Under the pieces are notes generated by a model, which was given only the letters and a program-made list of their open reading frames with translations, did no database searches and was not told where the DNA came from. DNA of 64,000 bases from DASVDE01 sp036381235 (GTDB taxonomy: Bacteria; Actinomycetota; Thermoleophilia; Solirubrobacterales; 70-9), in the NCBI GenBank assembly GCA_036381235.1, contig DASVDE010000032.1:10486-74485 (forward strand). The letters run 5' to 3'. Both the position numbers and the translations under genes were made by a program. Position 1 is the first letter of the stretch; each line of letters starts with the position of its first letter. Positions 11,211 through 19,462 of the stretch are shown here, piece by piece.

Positions 11211-12059
11211 ATGCCCACCGTCGCCGACTTGAAGCTCCACTCCTCGGGGAAGGTCCGCGAGATCTATGAGTGGGAGGACGACCTGCTGATGGTCGCCTCG
11301 GACCGGATCTCGATCTACGACGTGGTGATGCCTACCGCAATCCCCGACAAGGGGAAGGTGCTGACCCAGATGTCGGTGTTCTGGTTCGAGACGACGGGGG
11401 ACATCGTCCCCAACCACCTGCTCTCCGAGGACGTGCCCGAGGAGGTCGAAGGCCGGGCGCTGCGCGTGCGCAAGCTGGAGATGTATCCGGTCGAGTGCGT
11501 GGTGCGCGGCTACCTCTCCGGCTCGGGCTGGAAGGAGTACAAGCAGAACCGCTCGGTCTGCGGGATCGAGCTTCCCGAGGGGCTGCTGGAGTCCGACAGG
11601 CTGCCGGTTCCGATCTTCACCCCGGCGACCAAGGCGGAGCTGGGAGAGCACGACGAGAACATCGACTTCGAGCGAGCGGCGGAGATCGTCGGCGACAGGG
11701 CGCTGATGGAGGAGCTGCGGCGGGTGTCGATCGACCTCTACACCCACGCAGCCGAGCACGCCGCGGCGCGCGGGATCATCCTCGCCGACACCAAGTTCGA
11801 GTTCGGCCGCCACGCCGGCGCCGAGGTCGTGCTGGCCGACGAGGTGCTGACCCCCGACTCCTCGCGCTTCTGGCCGGCCGACCGCTACGAGCCGGGGCGC
11901 ACCCAGCCCTCCTTCGACAAGCAGTACGTCCGCGATTGGGCCGACGAGGCCGGCTGGGACCACAGCCCGCCGGCGCCCGAGCTGCCTCCCGACATCGTCG
12001 AGCAGACCCGCGCCAAGTACGTCGAGGCCTACGAGCGGATCACGGAGCGTCGCTTCTGA
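11211..12059 (+). CDS. purC: SAICAR synthetase
   Basis: Condenses CAIR with aspartate using ATP to form SAICAR. The product is 282 residues; GKVREIYEW is the N-terminal ATP-loop motif, VVMPTAIPDKGKVLTQMSVFWF and VECVVRGYLSGSGWKEY are the two diagnostic PurC segments, and LADTKFEFG carries a catalytic Asp-Lys. The start is ATG 11211, with a TAGCAT hexamer at 11198-11203 exactly 7 nt upstream, so the message may be leaderless. The open frame extends upstream over the P450 start, but the family start is here. It is followed by purS with a one-base overlap. Confidence 0.96.
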   Translation: MPTVADLKLHSSGKVREIYEWEDDLLMVASDRISIYDVVMPTAIPDKGKVLTQMSVFWFETTGDIVPNHLLSEDVPEEVEGRALRVRKLEMYPVECVVRGYLSGSGWKEYKQNRSVCGIELPEGLLESDRLPVPIFTPATKAELGEHDENIDFERAAEIVGDRALMEELRRVSIDLYTHAAEHAAARGIILADTKFEFGRHAGAEVVLADEVLTPDSSRFWPADRYEPGRTQPSFDKQYVRDWADEAGWDHSPPAPELPPDIVEQTRAKYVEAYERITERRF

Positions 12060-12283
12060 TGGCCAAGGCGCGGGTGCTGATCCGGCCGAAGGAGGGGATC
12101 CTCGACCCCCAGGGCAAGGCGGTCGAGCGGGCGCTGCCGGCTCTCGGCTTCGAGGGCGTCGAGCACGTGCGGGTCGGCCGCATGGTCGAGCTGGAGGCGG
12201 ACGATCCCGAGCGGCTCTCCGAGCTCTGCGAGAAGCTGCTCGCGAACCCGCTGATCGAGGACTTCGAGATAGAGCAGCTGTGA
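12059..12283 (+). CDS. purS: FGAM synthase subunit PurS
   Basis: A 74-residue dimerising subunit that carries ammonia between PurQ and PurL in the three-part FGAM synthase of Gram-positives and archaea. AKARVLIRPKEGILDPQGKAV and the C-terminal NPLIEDFEIEQL are typical of PurS. Start (TGATG) and stop (GTGA) both overlap the neighbouring purC and purQ, so stoichiometric coupling is likely. Its presence explains why the downstream PurL is the short form. Confidence 0.94.
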   Translation: MAKARVLIRPKEGILDPQGKAVERALPALGFEGVEHVRVGRMVELEADDPERLSELCEKLLANPLIEDFEIEQL

Positions 12284-12954
12284 TCTGGGGGGTGCTCCAG
12301 TTCCCCGGCTCCTGCGATGAGCGGGATGCGCTGCACGCCTGCTCGCTGATCGGCGATGCGCGGCTCGTCTGGCACGAGGAGAGCGACCTCGGCGACGTCG
12401 ACGCGGTGGTCGTTCCCGGCGGCTTCTCCTATGGCGACTACCTGCGGGCGGGCGCGATCGCACGCTTTTCCCCGGCGATGGAGGCGGTGGCCGAGTTTGC
12501 CGCCGCGGGCGGACCGGTGTTGGGGATCTGCAACGGCTTCCAGGTCCTCTGCGAGGCGGGCCTCCTCCCCGGCGCCCTACTGCTCAATGAGGACCTGCGC
12601 TTCCACTGCCGCCAGGTCGAGTTGATCCCCGAAAGCGGGGCGGATGGTCACTTTGCCACCGCAAACGTGGGTCAAACGACCACTCGAACCCTGTCGATCC
12701 CCGTCAAGCACGGCGAGGGTAGGTACTGGGCGCCGGACGAGGTGCTCGACGAGATCGAGGCGAAGGGACAGGTCGCCTACCGCTACGCGCCGGGACAGAA
12801 CCCGAACGGGTCGGCACGCGACATCGCCGGGGTGCGAAACGAAGCCGGCAACGTGCTCGGCCTGATGCCCCACCCCGAGCACGCAGTCGATCCGCTGGCG
12901 GGATCGACGGACGGCCTCCGCGTCTTCGAGGCCGTCGCGGGAGCGCGGGTGTGA
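12280..12954 (+). CDS. purQ: FGAM synthase glutaminase subunit PurQ
   Basis: Class I glutamine amidotransferase of 224 residues supplying ammonia for FGAR to FGAM. The N-terminus WGVLQFPGSCDERDA and VVVPGGFSYGDYLRAGAIAR are PurQ signatures. The nucleophile Cys is in GICNGFQVLCEAGLLPG, and the His-Glu partners are in MPHPEHAV. Start GTG overlaps the purS stop and its own stop overlaps the GTG of purL, keeping all three subunits in one transcript. Confidence 0.96.
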   Translation: MIWGVLQFPGSCDERDALHACSLIGDARLVWHEESDLGDVDAVVVPGGFSYGDYLRAGAIARFSPAMEAVAEFAAAGGPVLGICNGFQVLCEAGLLPGALLLNEDLRFHCRQVELIPESGADGHFATANVGQTTTRTLSIPVKHGEGRYWAPDEVLDEIEAKGQVAYRYAPGQNPNGSARDIAGVRNEAGNVLGLMPHPEHAVDPLAGSTDGLRVFEAVAGARV

Positions 12955-15146
12955 CCGTGGAGGTCGCCAAGCATCGCGAGTTGGGACTGACCGATTCCGA
13001 GTTCGAGCTGATCCAGGACAAGCTGGGCCGTGAGCCCAACGACGTCGAGCTGGCGATGTTCAGCCTGCTCTGGTCCGAACACTGCGCCTACAAGCACTCG
13101 CGCAAGCTGCTGCGGCGGCTGCCGACCGAGGGCGAGCGGGTGGTGATGGGACCGGGTGAGAACGCCGGCGCGGTCGACATCGGCAACGGCTACGCGGTTG
13201 CCTTCAAGGTCGAGTCCCACAACCACCCCAGCGCGGTCGAGCCCTTTCAGGGGGCGGCGACGGGGGTCGGCGGCATTCTGCGTGACGTCTTCGCGCTGGG
13301 GGCGCGGCCGATCGCGATCCTCGACTCGCTGCGCTTCGGCGAGCTGGATTCGGTGCGCTCCCGCCACCTGCTCGACGGCGCGGTGCGCGGCATCGGCCAC
13401 TACGGCAACTCGATCGGCGTCGCGACCGTCGGTGGCGAGATCTACTTCGAGGCTCCCTACGAGCACAACTGCCTGGTCAACGCGATGTGCGTGGGGCTGG
13501 CGAAGCAGGAGGAGATGGTGCGCGCGGCGGCGGCCGGCGTCGGCAACGCGGTCGTGTTGATGGGCGCCTCGACCGGGCGCGACGGGATCGGCGGCGCCTC
13601 GGTGCTGGCCTCGGCCGAGCTGGGCGAGGGGGACGACGCGAAGCGGCCGACGGTGCAGATCGGCGACCCTTTCGAGGAGTCGAAGCTGCTGGAGTGCTGC
13701 CTGGAGCTGCTGGAGAAGGGGCTGCTCGTCTCGCTGCAGGATCTCGGCGCGGCGGGCCTGACCTCCTCAGCAGGGGAGATGGCCTCTGCGGGCGGCGTGG
13801 GCATCGACCTCGACGTCGCGCGGGTGCCGCTGCGCGAGGCGGACATGGAGCCCTTCGAGATCATGGTTTCCGAGTCCCAGGAGCGGATGCTGGGGGTGGT
13901 TGAGCCGGAGCGGGTCGCCGAGGTGATCGCCGTCTGCGAGAAATGGCAGACGGGGGCGGCGGAGATCGGTGTCGTCACCGACAGCGGCCAGGTGCGCGTG
14001 CTGCGGGGTGAGGAGGTCGTCGGCGAGATGCCGGTCGAGGCCCTGGTCGACGGCTGTCCGCTCTATGACCTCAGCCCGGCCGCGCCCGACGGATGGATCT
14101 ACGACAACCGGGTGACGCTCGACCGCTCCGCCACGGCCGAGGACACGCTGCTCGCCCTGCTCTCCTCACCCAGCGTCGCCTCCAAGCGCTGGGCCTTCGA
14201 GCAGTACGACTCGGTGGTCGGCTCCCGCACGGTGCGGCGCCCGGAGTCGGCCGACGCAGCCGTGTTGCAGATTCCCGAAGCGGGAAACGCCATCGCAGTC
14301 TCGATCGACGGCAACGGCCGTCGCGTTGCCTGCGACCCCTACGCGGGGACGGTCGAGGCCGTGCTCGAGTGTGCCCAGAATCTCGCCTGCGTCGGCGCCG
14401 AGCCGCTCGGCCTGACCAACTGCCTCAACTTCGGCAACCCCGAAAAGCCCGCGCCTGCCTGGCAGCTCGACCGCGCCGTCAGCGGCCTCGCCGATACCTG
14501 CGAGGCGCTCGGCGTCCCGGTCGTCGGCGGCAACGTCTCCCTCTACAACGAGGGGCCCGACGGTCCGATCTACCCGACGCCGGTGGTCGGCATGGTCGGC
14601 GAGCTGCCCGACCCGGCGCAGGTCGCGGGCAGCGCCTTCGCCGGAGAGGGGGACACGATCGCCCTGATCGGCCCCTTCGCTCCCTCGCTCGCCGGCTCGG
14701 AGCTGGCCAAGCAGCGGGGGGAGCTGGATGCCGGGCTCCACCGGGCCGACATTGCCGCGGTCGGCGTCGCCTGCGCGGCGATCCGCGATGGAGTCCGCGC
14801 CGGCAAGCTCTCCTCCGCCCACGACGTCAGCGACGGCGGCCTCGCCACCGCCCTGGCGGAGTGCGCGATCGGTGGGGGAATCGGCTGCCAGGTCGACCTC
14901 CAGCACCTGCGCGAGCGCGGCTGCTCACCGGAAGAGGCCCTGTTTGGCGAAGGCGTGGGTGGCTTCGTGGCGAGCGGGGAACTCCGGCAGCTGGAGAGCC
15001 TCGCCGAAGAAGGCGTCGAGGTCATCCTCCTCGGCAAGGTAGGTGGAGATCTGGTCGAGATCGCCGCCGGCGACCACAGTCTCACCGTTTCGGTGGCCGA
15101 CGCGGAGCGGGCCTGGCGCTCGCTTGGCGAGCGGCTCGACCCATAG
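12951..15146 (+). CDS. purL: FGAM synthase large subunit PurL (small form)
   Basis: ATP-dependent synthase subunit of 731 residues, converting FGAR to FGAM with PurQ and PurS. It is the small PurL type without the N-terminal PurS-like and C-terminal glutaminase domains. MFSLLWSEHCAYKHSRKLL begins the catalytic region; ESHNHPSAVEPFQGAATG and GGVGIDLD lie in the first half; the pseudo-symmetric second half contains NVSLYNEGP and HDVSDGGLATALAECA. The GTG start is set by the four-base overlap with purQ. It is the last gene of the purC-S-Q-L operon, converging on the acylphosphatase. Confidence 0.97.
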   Translation: MTVEVAKHRELGLTDSEFELIQDKLGREPNDVELAMFSLLWSEHCAYKHSRKLLRRLPTEGERVVMGPGENAGAVDIGNGYAVAFKVESHNHPSAVEPFQGAATGVGGILRDVFALGARPIAILDSLRFGELDSVRSRHLLDGAVRGIGHYGNSIGVATVGGEIYFEAPYEHNCLVNAMCVGLAKQEEMVRAAAAGVGNAVVLMGASTGRDGIGGASVLASAELGEGDDAKRPTVQIGDPFEESKLLECCLELLEKGLLVSLQDLGAAGLTSSAGEMASAGGVGIDLDVARVPLREADMEPFEIMVSESQERMLGVVEPERVAEVIAVCEKWQTGAAEIGVVTDSGQVRVLRGEEVVGEMPVEALVDGCPLYDLSPAAPDGWIYDNRVTLDRSATAEDTLLALLSSPSVASKRWAFEQYDSVVGSRTVRRPESADAAVLQIPEAGNAIAVSIDGNGRRVACDPYAGTVEAVLECAQNLACVGAEPLGLTNCLNFGNPEKPAPAWQLDRAVSGLADTCEALGVPVVGGNVSLYNEGPDGPIYPTPVVGMVGELPDPAQVAGSAFAGEGDTIALIGPFAPSLAGSELAKQRGELDAGLHRADIAAVGVACAAIRDGVRAGKLSSAHDVSDGGLATALAECAIGGGIGCQVDLQHLRERGCSPEEALFGEGVGGFVASGELRQLESLAEEGVEVILLGKVGGDLVEIAAGDHSLTVSVADAERAWRSLGERLDP

Positions 15147-15161
15147 CCACCGCTACGGGGG

Positions 15162-15425
15162 TCATCGGACCTCGAACCCCTTTAGCCCCTCCACCCTCTC
15201 CTCGCTGACTTCGACCCGTTCGACCGCGGCTCCACGCGGGCCCTCGCGGCAGAAGGCGATCAGCGCCTCGACCGCGTCGGGATCTCCCTCGAAGACCGCC
15301 TCGACCGTGCCGTCGGGCCGATTGCGAACCCAGCCGGCGACTCCCCGTTCAGCGGCTCGGCGGCGCGTGGTGTCGCGAAAGAAGACGCCTTGAACACGCC
15401 CATGGATGATCGCCCGCCTGCGGAT
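15162..15425 (-). CDS. acyP: Acylphosphatase, start codon unresolved
   Basis: Reading this frame gives IIHGRVQGVFFRDTTRRRA, then GWVRNRPDGTVEAVFEGD, then a C-terminal GLKGFEVR before TGA. This is an essentially complete acylphosphatase with the phosphate-binding loop GRVQGVFFR (catalytic Arg) and the catalytic Asn in WVRN. It hydrolyses acyl phosphates. What is odd is the 5' end: no in-frame ATG, GTG or TTG exists upstream of the core. The frame is open well into the upstream MFS gene, whose 3' tail covers most of this gene in another frame. Either a rare start (ATC at 15423 follows GGTGAG) or an indel near 15410-15440 is needed. The left boundary is certain; the right one is a guess. Confidence 0.75.
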   Translation of the reverse strand: MRRRAIIHGRVQGVFFRDTTRRRAAERGVAGWVRNRPDGTVEAVFEGDPDAVEALIAFCREGPRGAAVERVEVSEERVEGLKGFEVR

Positions 15426-16789
15426 CGGCTCACCGTAGCGGGTGTCAGGACGAGCGTGACGGCGCCTGAGGCGAGGGCAGCGATGACGGAGAAGAGATAG
15501 GCGCTGTCGGCGACGTCGAGCGCCTGGGCGAGGGTCGCCGGGTCGCCGACGATCGCGACCAGGATCGCCGTGCCGAACACTGCACCGACCTGGCGGAAGG
15601 CGGCGTTGACCGCGCTCGCGGTGGCGAAGCGGTCATCGGGGATGTCCCGAACGGCGGCGGAGCCGAGGGTCGGGAAGACGAGGCCGATTCCGATTCCGGT
15701 GAGGATCGCGCCGGGCAGCCAGAGACCCAGCCAGTCGGGCTCCGCGCCGGCGGAGCGCAGGATCATCACCCCGGCGGCGAAGCACAGCGCACCGGGCAGG
15801 ACCACCGCCCGATGGCCGAAGCGGTCGGCGAGCCGGCCGGCGGGGCCGGAGACGACCGTCGACATCGCCGGACCGGGCAGGGTCGCGGCACCGGCCTGGA
15901 GCACCGTGTAGCCCCAGATCGAGGTGAGGAAGACGACGTTGCCGAGGATCAACGAGAAGAAGGCGGCGGCGAAGAGCAGGGTGCCGAGGTTGCCGATGCG
16001 GAAGGATCGGTGGGCGAACAGCTCGGGTGAGACGATCGGCCGCGGATGGCTGCGGCTGCGGACGACCATCGCGGCGAGCAGCGCCGCGCCCGCGGCAAAG
16101 CAGGCAAGCGTGGCGGCGGCGGTCCACCCCCAGTCGTTGCCCTCGACGATCCCCAGCGTGATCAGCGCCAGGGAGAGGGCGAGCATCAGGGCGCCCGGCA
16201 GGTCGGGCAGGCGGCTGTCGGCAACAACGGGGTCGGGCAGGCGGCGGCGCCCGGCAAGCAGGATCGCAACGCCGAGCGGCAGGTTGACGAGGAAGACGAG
16301 GCGCCAATCGGAGAGCTCGACCAGCGCTCCACCGAGGGTGGGGCCGGTTGCCGCCGCCGCGGCGGCGGCGGCGCCCCAGAGGCCGACGCCGGTCGAGCGC
16401 TTCTCGATCGGGAAGCTGTCGAGGACGATGGCCAGCGAGGTGGGGGCGATCAGCGCCGCGCCGACTCCCTGCAGGACGCGAAACGCGATCAGCAGGGGAA
16501 GGTTGGGCGCAACCGCGCAGAGCAGGCTGGCGGCGGTGAAGCCGGCGACGCCGAGCAGGAAGATCCGCTTGTGGCCGAAGCGATCGGCGAGGCCGCCGGC
16601 CGGGACGAGCAGGGCCGCGATGACGACGAAGTAGCCGTCGAGCACCCAGGAGAGGGCGTCCCGCCCAGAGCCCGCAAAGGAGCGAGAGATGTCGGGGAAG
16701 GCGATGTTGACGATCGTCGTGTCGAGGAAGGCGACGAAGGCGCCCGCGCAGGCAATCGCCACTGCGCTTCTATGACCACGGTCATACAT
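15260..16789 (-). CDS. MFS drug-efflux transporter, DHA2 (EmrB/QacA) type
   Basis: A 14-helix proton-driven exporter. AFLDTTIVNIAFPDIS is the DHA2 motif D1, GGLADRFGHKRIFLLG is motif A in loop 2-3, and VLQGVGAALIAPTSLAIV is motif B. About 450 residues cover 14 helices, ending near ALASGAVTLVLTP. The remaining roughly 60 residues are a charged, low-complexity tail that reads through the acylphosphatase frame and is probably not native. A 16-bp perfect palindrome lies in the first codons (16771-16786). It is divergent from a TetR gene, the classic regulated-pump arrangement. Substrate is unknown. Confidence 0.88.
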   Translation of the reverse strand: MYDRGHRSAVAIACAGAFVAFLDTTIVNIAFPDISRSFAGSGRDALSWVLDGYFVVIAALLVPAGGLADRFGHKRIFLLGVAGFTAASLLCAVAPNLPLLIAFRVLQGVGAALIAPTSLAIVLDSFPIEKRSTGVGLWGAAAAAAAATGPTLGGALVELSDWRLVFLVNLPLGVAILLAGRRRLPDPVVADSRLPDLPGALMLALSLALITLGIVEGNDWGWTAAATLACFAAGAALLAAMVVRSRSHPRPIVSPELFAHRSFRIGNLGTLLFAAAFFSLILGNVVFLTSIWGYTVLQAGAATLPGPAMSTVVSGPAGRLADRFGHRAVVLPGALCFAAGVMILRSAGAEPDWLGLWLPGAILTGIGIGLVFPTLGSAAVRDIPDDRFATASAVNAAFRQVGAVFGTAILVAIVGDPATLAQALDVADSAYLFSVIAALASGAVTLVLTPATVSRSAGGRSSMGVFKASSFATPRAAEPLNGESPAGFAIGPTARSRRSSREIPTRSRR

Positions 16790-16823
16790 CGGAGCGGACT
16801 ATAGACTATGTCCATGGGCATAG
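16771..16823. promoter_or_regulatory. Divergent MFS/TetR control region with two palindromes
   Basis: Between and over the two starts lie a perfect inverted repeat TATGACC-AC-GGTCATA (16771-16786, inside the MFS start) and an 18-bp near-palindrome CTATGTCCATGGGCATAG (16806-16823, over the TetR start; 16 of 18 positions symmetric). Back-to-back -10-like hexamers TATAGT (minus, 16798-16803) and TAGACT (plus, 16802-16807) overlap. A TetR repressor bound here would block both promoters. These are candidate operators read by eye, not proven sites. Confidence 0.6.
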
Positions 16824-17431
16824 CGCGAATCGCGGATGGGCAGCCGGTGGAGCGCAAGCGGCGCGATGGCCGCGCGCTGCTGCTCAACGGCGCCCGGCGG
16901 CTGCTGGCGGAGAAGGGCTACGCGGGGATGGAGCTGCGCGACGTGGCCGAGCGCGGCGAAGCGCCGCGCGGCTCGATCTACCACCACTTCCCGGGCGGCA
17001 AGGTCCAGCTTGCGATCGAGGCGGCGGAGCTCGAGGGAGTGACGATCCGCGAGACGATCGAGCGCTCGCTGGAGGAGAAGGGGTTGAAGGAGACCCTGGC
17101 GATGTTCGGCGAGGTCTTCCGCCGCCGGGTCAAGAACCACCCCGAGCGGCTCGGCTGCCCGGTTGCGGCAGCCGCCCTCGCCAGACCGGAGGATCCTGCG
17201 TTGGCCGCGGCAGCCACGGAGGCCTTCACCAGCTGGGAGGCGCCGATCGCCGCCGGCCTCAGGGATGAGGGGGTGGACATGCAGAGCGCCGAGGACTTCG
17301 CCGGCCTGGTCGTCTCCACGATCGAGGGGGCTCTGCTGCGCGCCCGTGCCGCGGGCAGCGAAGGTCCGCTCGACTCGGCGATTGCGGGGCTCGGCGAGGC
17401 GCTCGATCGCCTGCTCGCGGACGCGCGCTGA
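16814..17431 (+). CDS. TetR-family repressor (LmrA/YxaF-like)
   Basis: A 205-residue dimeric repressor. N-terminal HTH: GARRLLAEKGYAGMELRDVAE then APRGSIYHHFPGGKVQLA, the latter with the PGGK motif typical of LmrA/YxaF relatives that control efflux pumps. The C-terminal ligand domain has the conserved ERLGCPVAAAALA. ATG 16814 is preferred over ATG 16808 because a TAGACT hexamer ends 6 nt before it, matching the leaderless starts elsewhere in this window. It probably represses itself and the divergent MFS pump; the inducer is unknown. Confidence 0.88.
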   Translation: MGIARIADGQPVERKRRDGRALLLNGARRLLAEKGYAGMELRDVAERGEAPRGSIYHHFPGGKVQLAIEAAELEGVTIRETIERSLEEKGLKETLAMFGEVFRRRVKNHPERLGCPVAAAALARPEDPALAAAATEAFTSWEAPIAAGLRDEGVDMQSAEDFAGLVVSTIEGALLRARAAGSEGPLDSAIAGLGEALDRLLADAR

Positions 17432-17521
17432 AAGAGGCGACCTGCGGCCACTGGTACCCTGCCGGGGTAGGCAGTCCGCCTGCGCGTCACGTCCTTCCAA
17501 AACGCGAGGAAACACGCGCTT

Positions 17522-18961
17522 TTGACTCTGGCCGAGGGGTCCCTTACAGATCGCGACGGGCCGCGCGACGAGTGCGGTGTGTTTGGCGTATTCGCACCCG
17601 GCCACGACGTCGCCCGCCTCGCCTACTTCAGCCTCTACGCGCTGCAGCACCGCGGCCAGGAGTCGGCCGGGATCGCCACCTGCGAGGGGGGCCACATCAC
17701 CACTATGCGCGACTCGGGTCTCGTCTCCCAGGTCTTCGATGAAGAGAAGCTGCGGGCGCTGGAGGGCGACATGGCGATCGGCCACGTCCGCTACTCGACC
17801 ACCGGCGGCGGCTCCTGGGAGAACGCGCAGCCGGTCTGGCGCGACGACGGGCGTGAGCTTGCCCTCGCCCACAACGGCAACCTGACCAACGCGGTCGAGC
17901 TGTGGACCCAGCTGAAGGAGTGCGGCATCTCCTTCCGCGGCACCTCGGACTCCGAGATCATGGCGGCGCTCCTCTCCTCCAGCGACGGCAAGTTCATCGA
18001 AGACACCGTCTCCGAGGTGATGCCGCGGCTGGAGGGCGCCTACTCGACCGTGGTCATGACCAAGCACGCGATCGTCGCTTTCCGCGATCCGCATGGGGTT
18101 CGGCCACTCTCGCTCGGAAAGCTTGGCGAGCGCTTCGTCGTCGCCTCGGAGAGCTGCGCATTCGACATCATCGGCGCCAAGCTGCTGCGCGAGGTCCACC
18201 CGGGGGAGATGGTCTCCTTCACCGAGCGCGGCCTGGAAACCCGCCAGGTGGTGAAGACCGAGCGGCCCGCCACCTGCGTCTTCGAGCACATCTACTTCTC
18301 ACGTCCCGACAGCCGGCTCGAGGGCAAGGTGCTCCAGCAGGTGCGCGGACGGATGGGGGAGATCCTCTGGCGCGAGGCGCCGGTCGACGCCGACCTGGTG
18401 ATCTCCGTGCCGGACTCCGGCAACCCGGCGGCGGCGGGGTTCGCGCGCGCCTCGGGGCTGCCGCGCGACGACGGGCTGATCAAGAACCGCTACGTCGCGC
18501 GGACCTTCATCCAACCCGGGCAGGAGCTGCGCAAACACGGGTTGCGACTGAAGTTCAACCCGCTGCCGGAGATCGTCGCCGGCAAGCGGATCGTCGTCGT
18601 CGACGACTCGATCGTGCGCGGCAACACGACGCGGCAGATCGTCGGCATGCTGCGCGACGCCGGCGCCAGCGAGATCCACTTGCGGATCTCCGCGCCGCCG
18701 ATCCGCCACCCGTGCCACTACGGGGTCGACATGTCGACCCGCGAAGAGATGATCGCCCACAATCGCAGCGTGCAGGAGATCGCCGATGAGCTCGATGCCG
18801 ACTCCCTCGCCTACCTCTCGATCGAGGGCGTCTACGAGGCTGTCGGCACCCCCGCCGAAGACCACTGCGACGCCTGCTTCACCGGCCGCTACCCACTCGG
18901 CGACGACCCGGATAACGCCGACGGCAAATTCGCCCTCGAAACCGTCACGCAATCGGCCTGA
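17522..18961 (+). CDS. purF: Amidophosphoribosyltransferase
   Basis: First committed step of purine synthesis: PRPP + glutamine to phosphoribosylamine. The product is 479 residues. A 17-residue propeptide (ending GPRDE) precedes the N-terminal nucleophile Cys in CGVFGVFAPG, as in B. subtilis-type PurF, which is matured to expose Cys1. LYALQHRGQESAG and HVRYSTTGG are glutaminase motifs; the PRPP loop is IVVVDDSIVRGNTTRQIV; Cys residues at the C-terminus (HCDACFTG and upstream) fit the 4Fe-4S cluster of this class. The TTG start follows GAGGAAA. Convergent with the membrane gene downstream. Confidence 0.96.
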   Translation: MTLAEGSLTDRDGPRDECGVFGVFAPGHDVARLAYFSLYALQHRGQESAGIATCEGGHITTMRDSGLVSQVFDEEKLRALEGDMAIGHVRYSTTGGGSWENAQPVWRDDGRELALAHNGNLTNAVELWTQLKECGISFRGTSDSEIMAALLSSSDGKFIEDTVSEVMPRLEGAYSTVVMTKHAIVAFRDPHGVRPLSLGKLGERFVVASESCAFDIIGAKLLREVHPGEMVSFTERGLETRQVVKTERPATCVFEHIYFSRPDSRLEGKVLQQVRGRMGEILWREAPVDADLVISVPDSGNPAAAGFARASGLPRDDGLIKNRYVARTFIQPGQELRKHGLRLKFNPLPEIVAGKRIVVVDDSIVRGNTTRQIVGMLRDAGASEIHLRISAPPIRHPCHYGVDMSTREEMIAHNRSVQEIADELDADSLAYLSIEGVYEAVGTPAEDHCDACFTGRYPLGDDPDNADGKFALETVTQSA

Positions 18962-19053
18962 CCGCGGTCAAGCAGGTCGAGGACGCAGGGAGCGAAGCGT
19001 GCTCTGCACGTGAGCGACCGAGGACATAGAGATGCGTAGACCGCGGTCAGGCC
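18955..19053. terminator. 15-bp perfect inverted repeat enclosing both convergent stop codons
   Basis: GGCCTGACCGCGGTC at 18955-18969 recurs in inverse form at 19039-19053, 69 bp apart. Each arm contains the TGA of its own gene (purF on +, the membrane protein on -), so both coding regions end in the same 15 bases. The arm core GACCGCGGTC is itself a 10-bp palindrome. It can act as a bidirectional terminator or cruciform; there is no U-run. Confidence 0.6.
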
Positions 19054-19430
19054 AAGTCCACGCCGAGCCAGACGATCGCCAGCGAGGCGAGCAGGACCGC
19101 GGCCTGCAGAGCGTGCAGTTTCGGCCGTCGCAGGTGGACCAGCGTGAGCGCGATCACCAGGCCGACCAAGCCGAGCTTCCATTGCAGGGTCGAGTCGCCG
19201 AAGAGGTCGTAGTGGGCGGCCATCGCCCAGCCGGTAGCGATCAGGACGCCGAGAGCGAGCAGCGAGCCATAGCCGAAGCGCCGCGCGACCGCCCGCATCC
19301 GCTCGCGGTCCACATCCCCGCGCAGGACCGGCACCACGGCGATGCCGAAGACAAGCTGGCCGCCGACGAAGAAGGCCATCGCCAGCAGGTGGAGGTAGAG
19401 CACCCCCTGCCAGAGATCGTGATCGCTCAT
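19047..19430 (-). CDS. Small four-helix membrane protein (CopD-like fold)
   Basis: A 127-residue integral membrane protein of unknown function. Four hydrophobic segments are visible: LWQGVLYLHLLAMAFFVGGQ, GSLLALGVLIATGWAMA, LGLVGLVIALTLVHL and LQAAVLLASLAIVWLGV. An early His in helix 1 (LHLLAMAFFVGG) and the arrangement recall CopD/DUF-type four-helix membrane proteins that may bind heme or copper, but this is weak. The start was set at ATG 19430 (MSDHDLW) because a longer open frame runs into divergent purN. It sits between purF and purN, on the opposite strand, and has no obvious metabolic link. Confidence 0.75.
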   Translation of the reverse strand: MSDHDLWQGVLYLHLLAMAFFVGGQLVFGIAVVPVLRGDVDRERMRAVARRFGYGSLLALGVLIATGWAMAAHYDLFGDSTLQWKLGLVGLVIALTLVHLRRPKLHALQAAVLLASLAIVWLGVDLA

Positions 19431-19462
19431 CGCGCTGGACGTTACTGCGCGAAGATGCGCCG

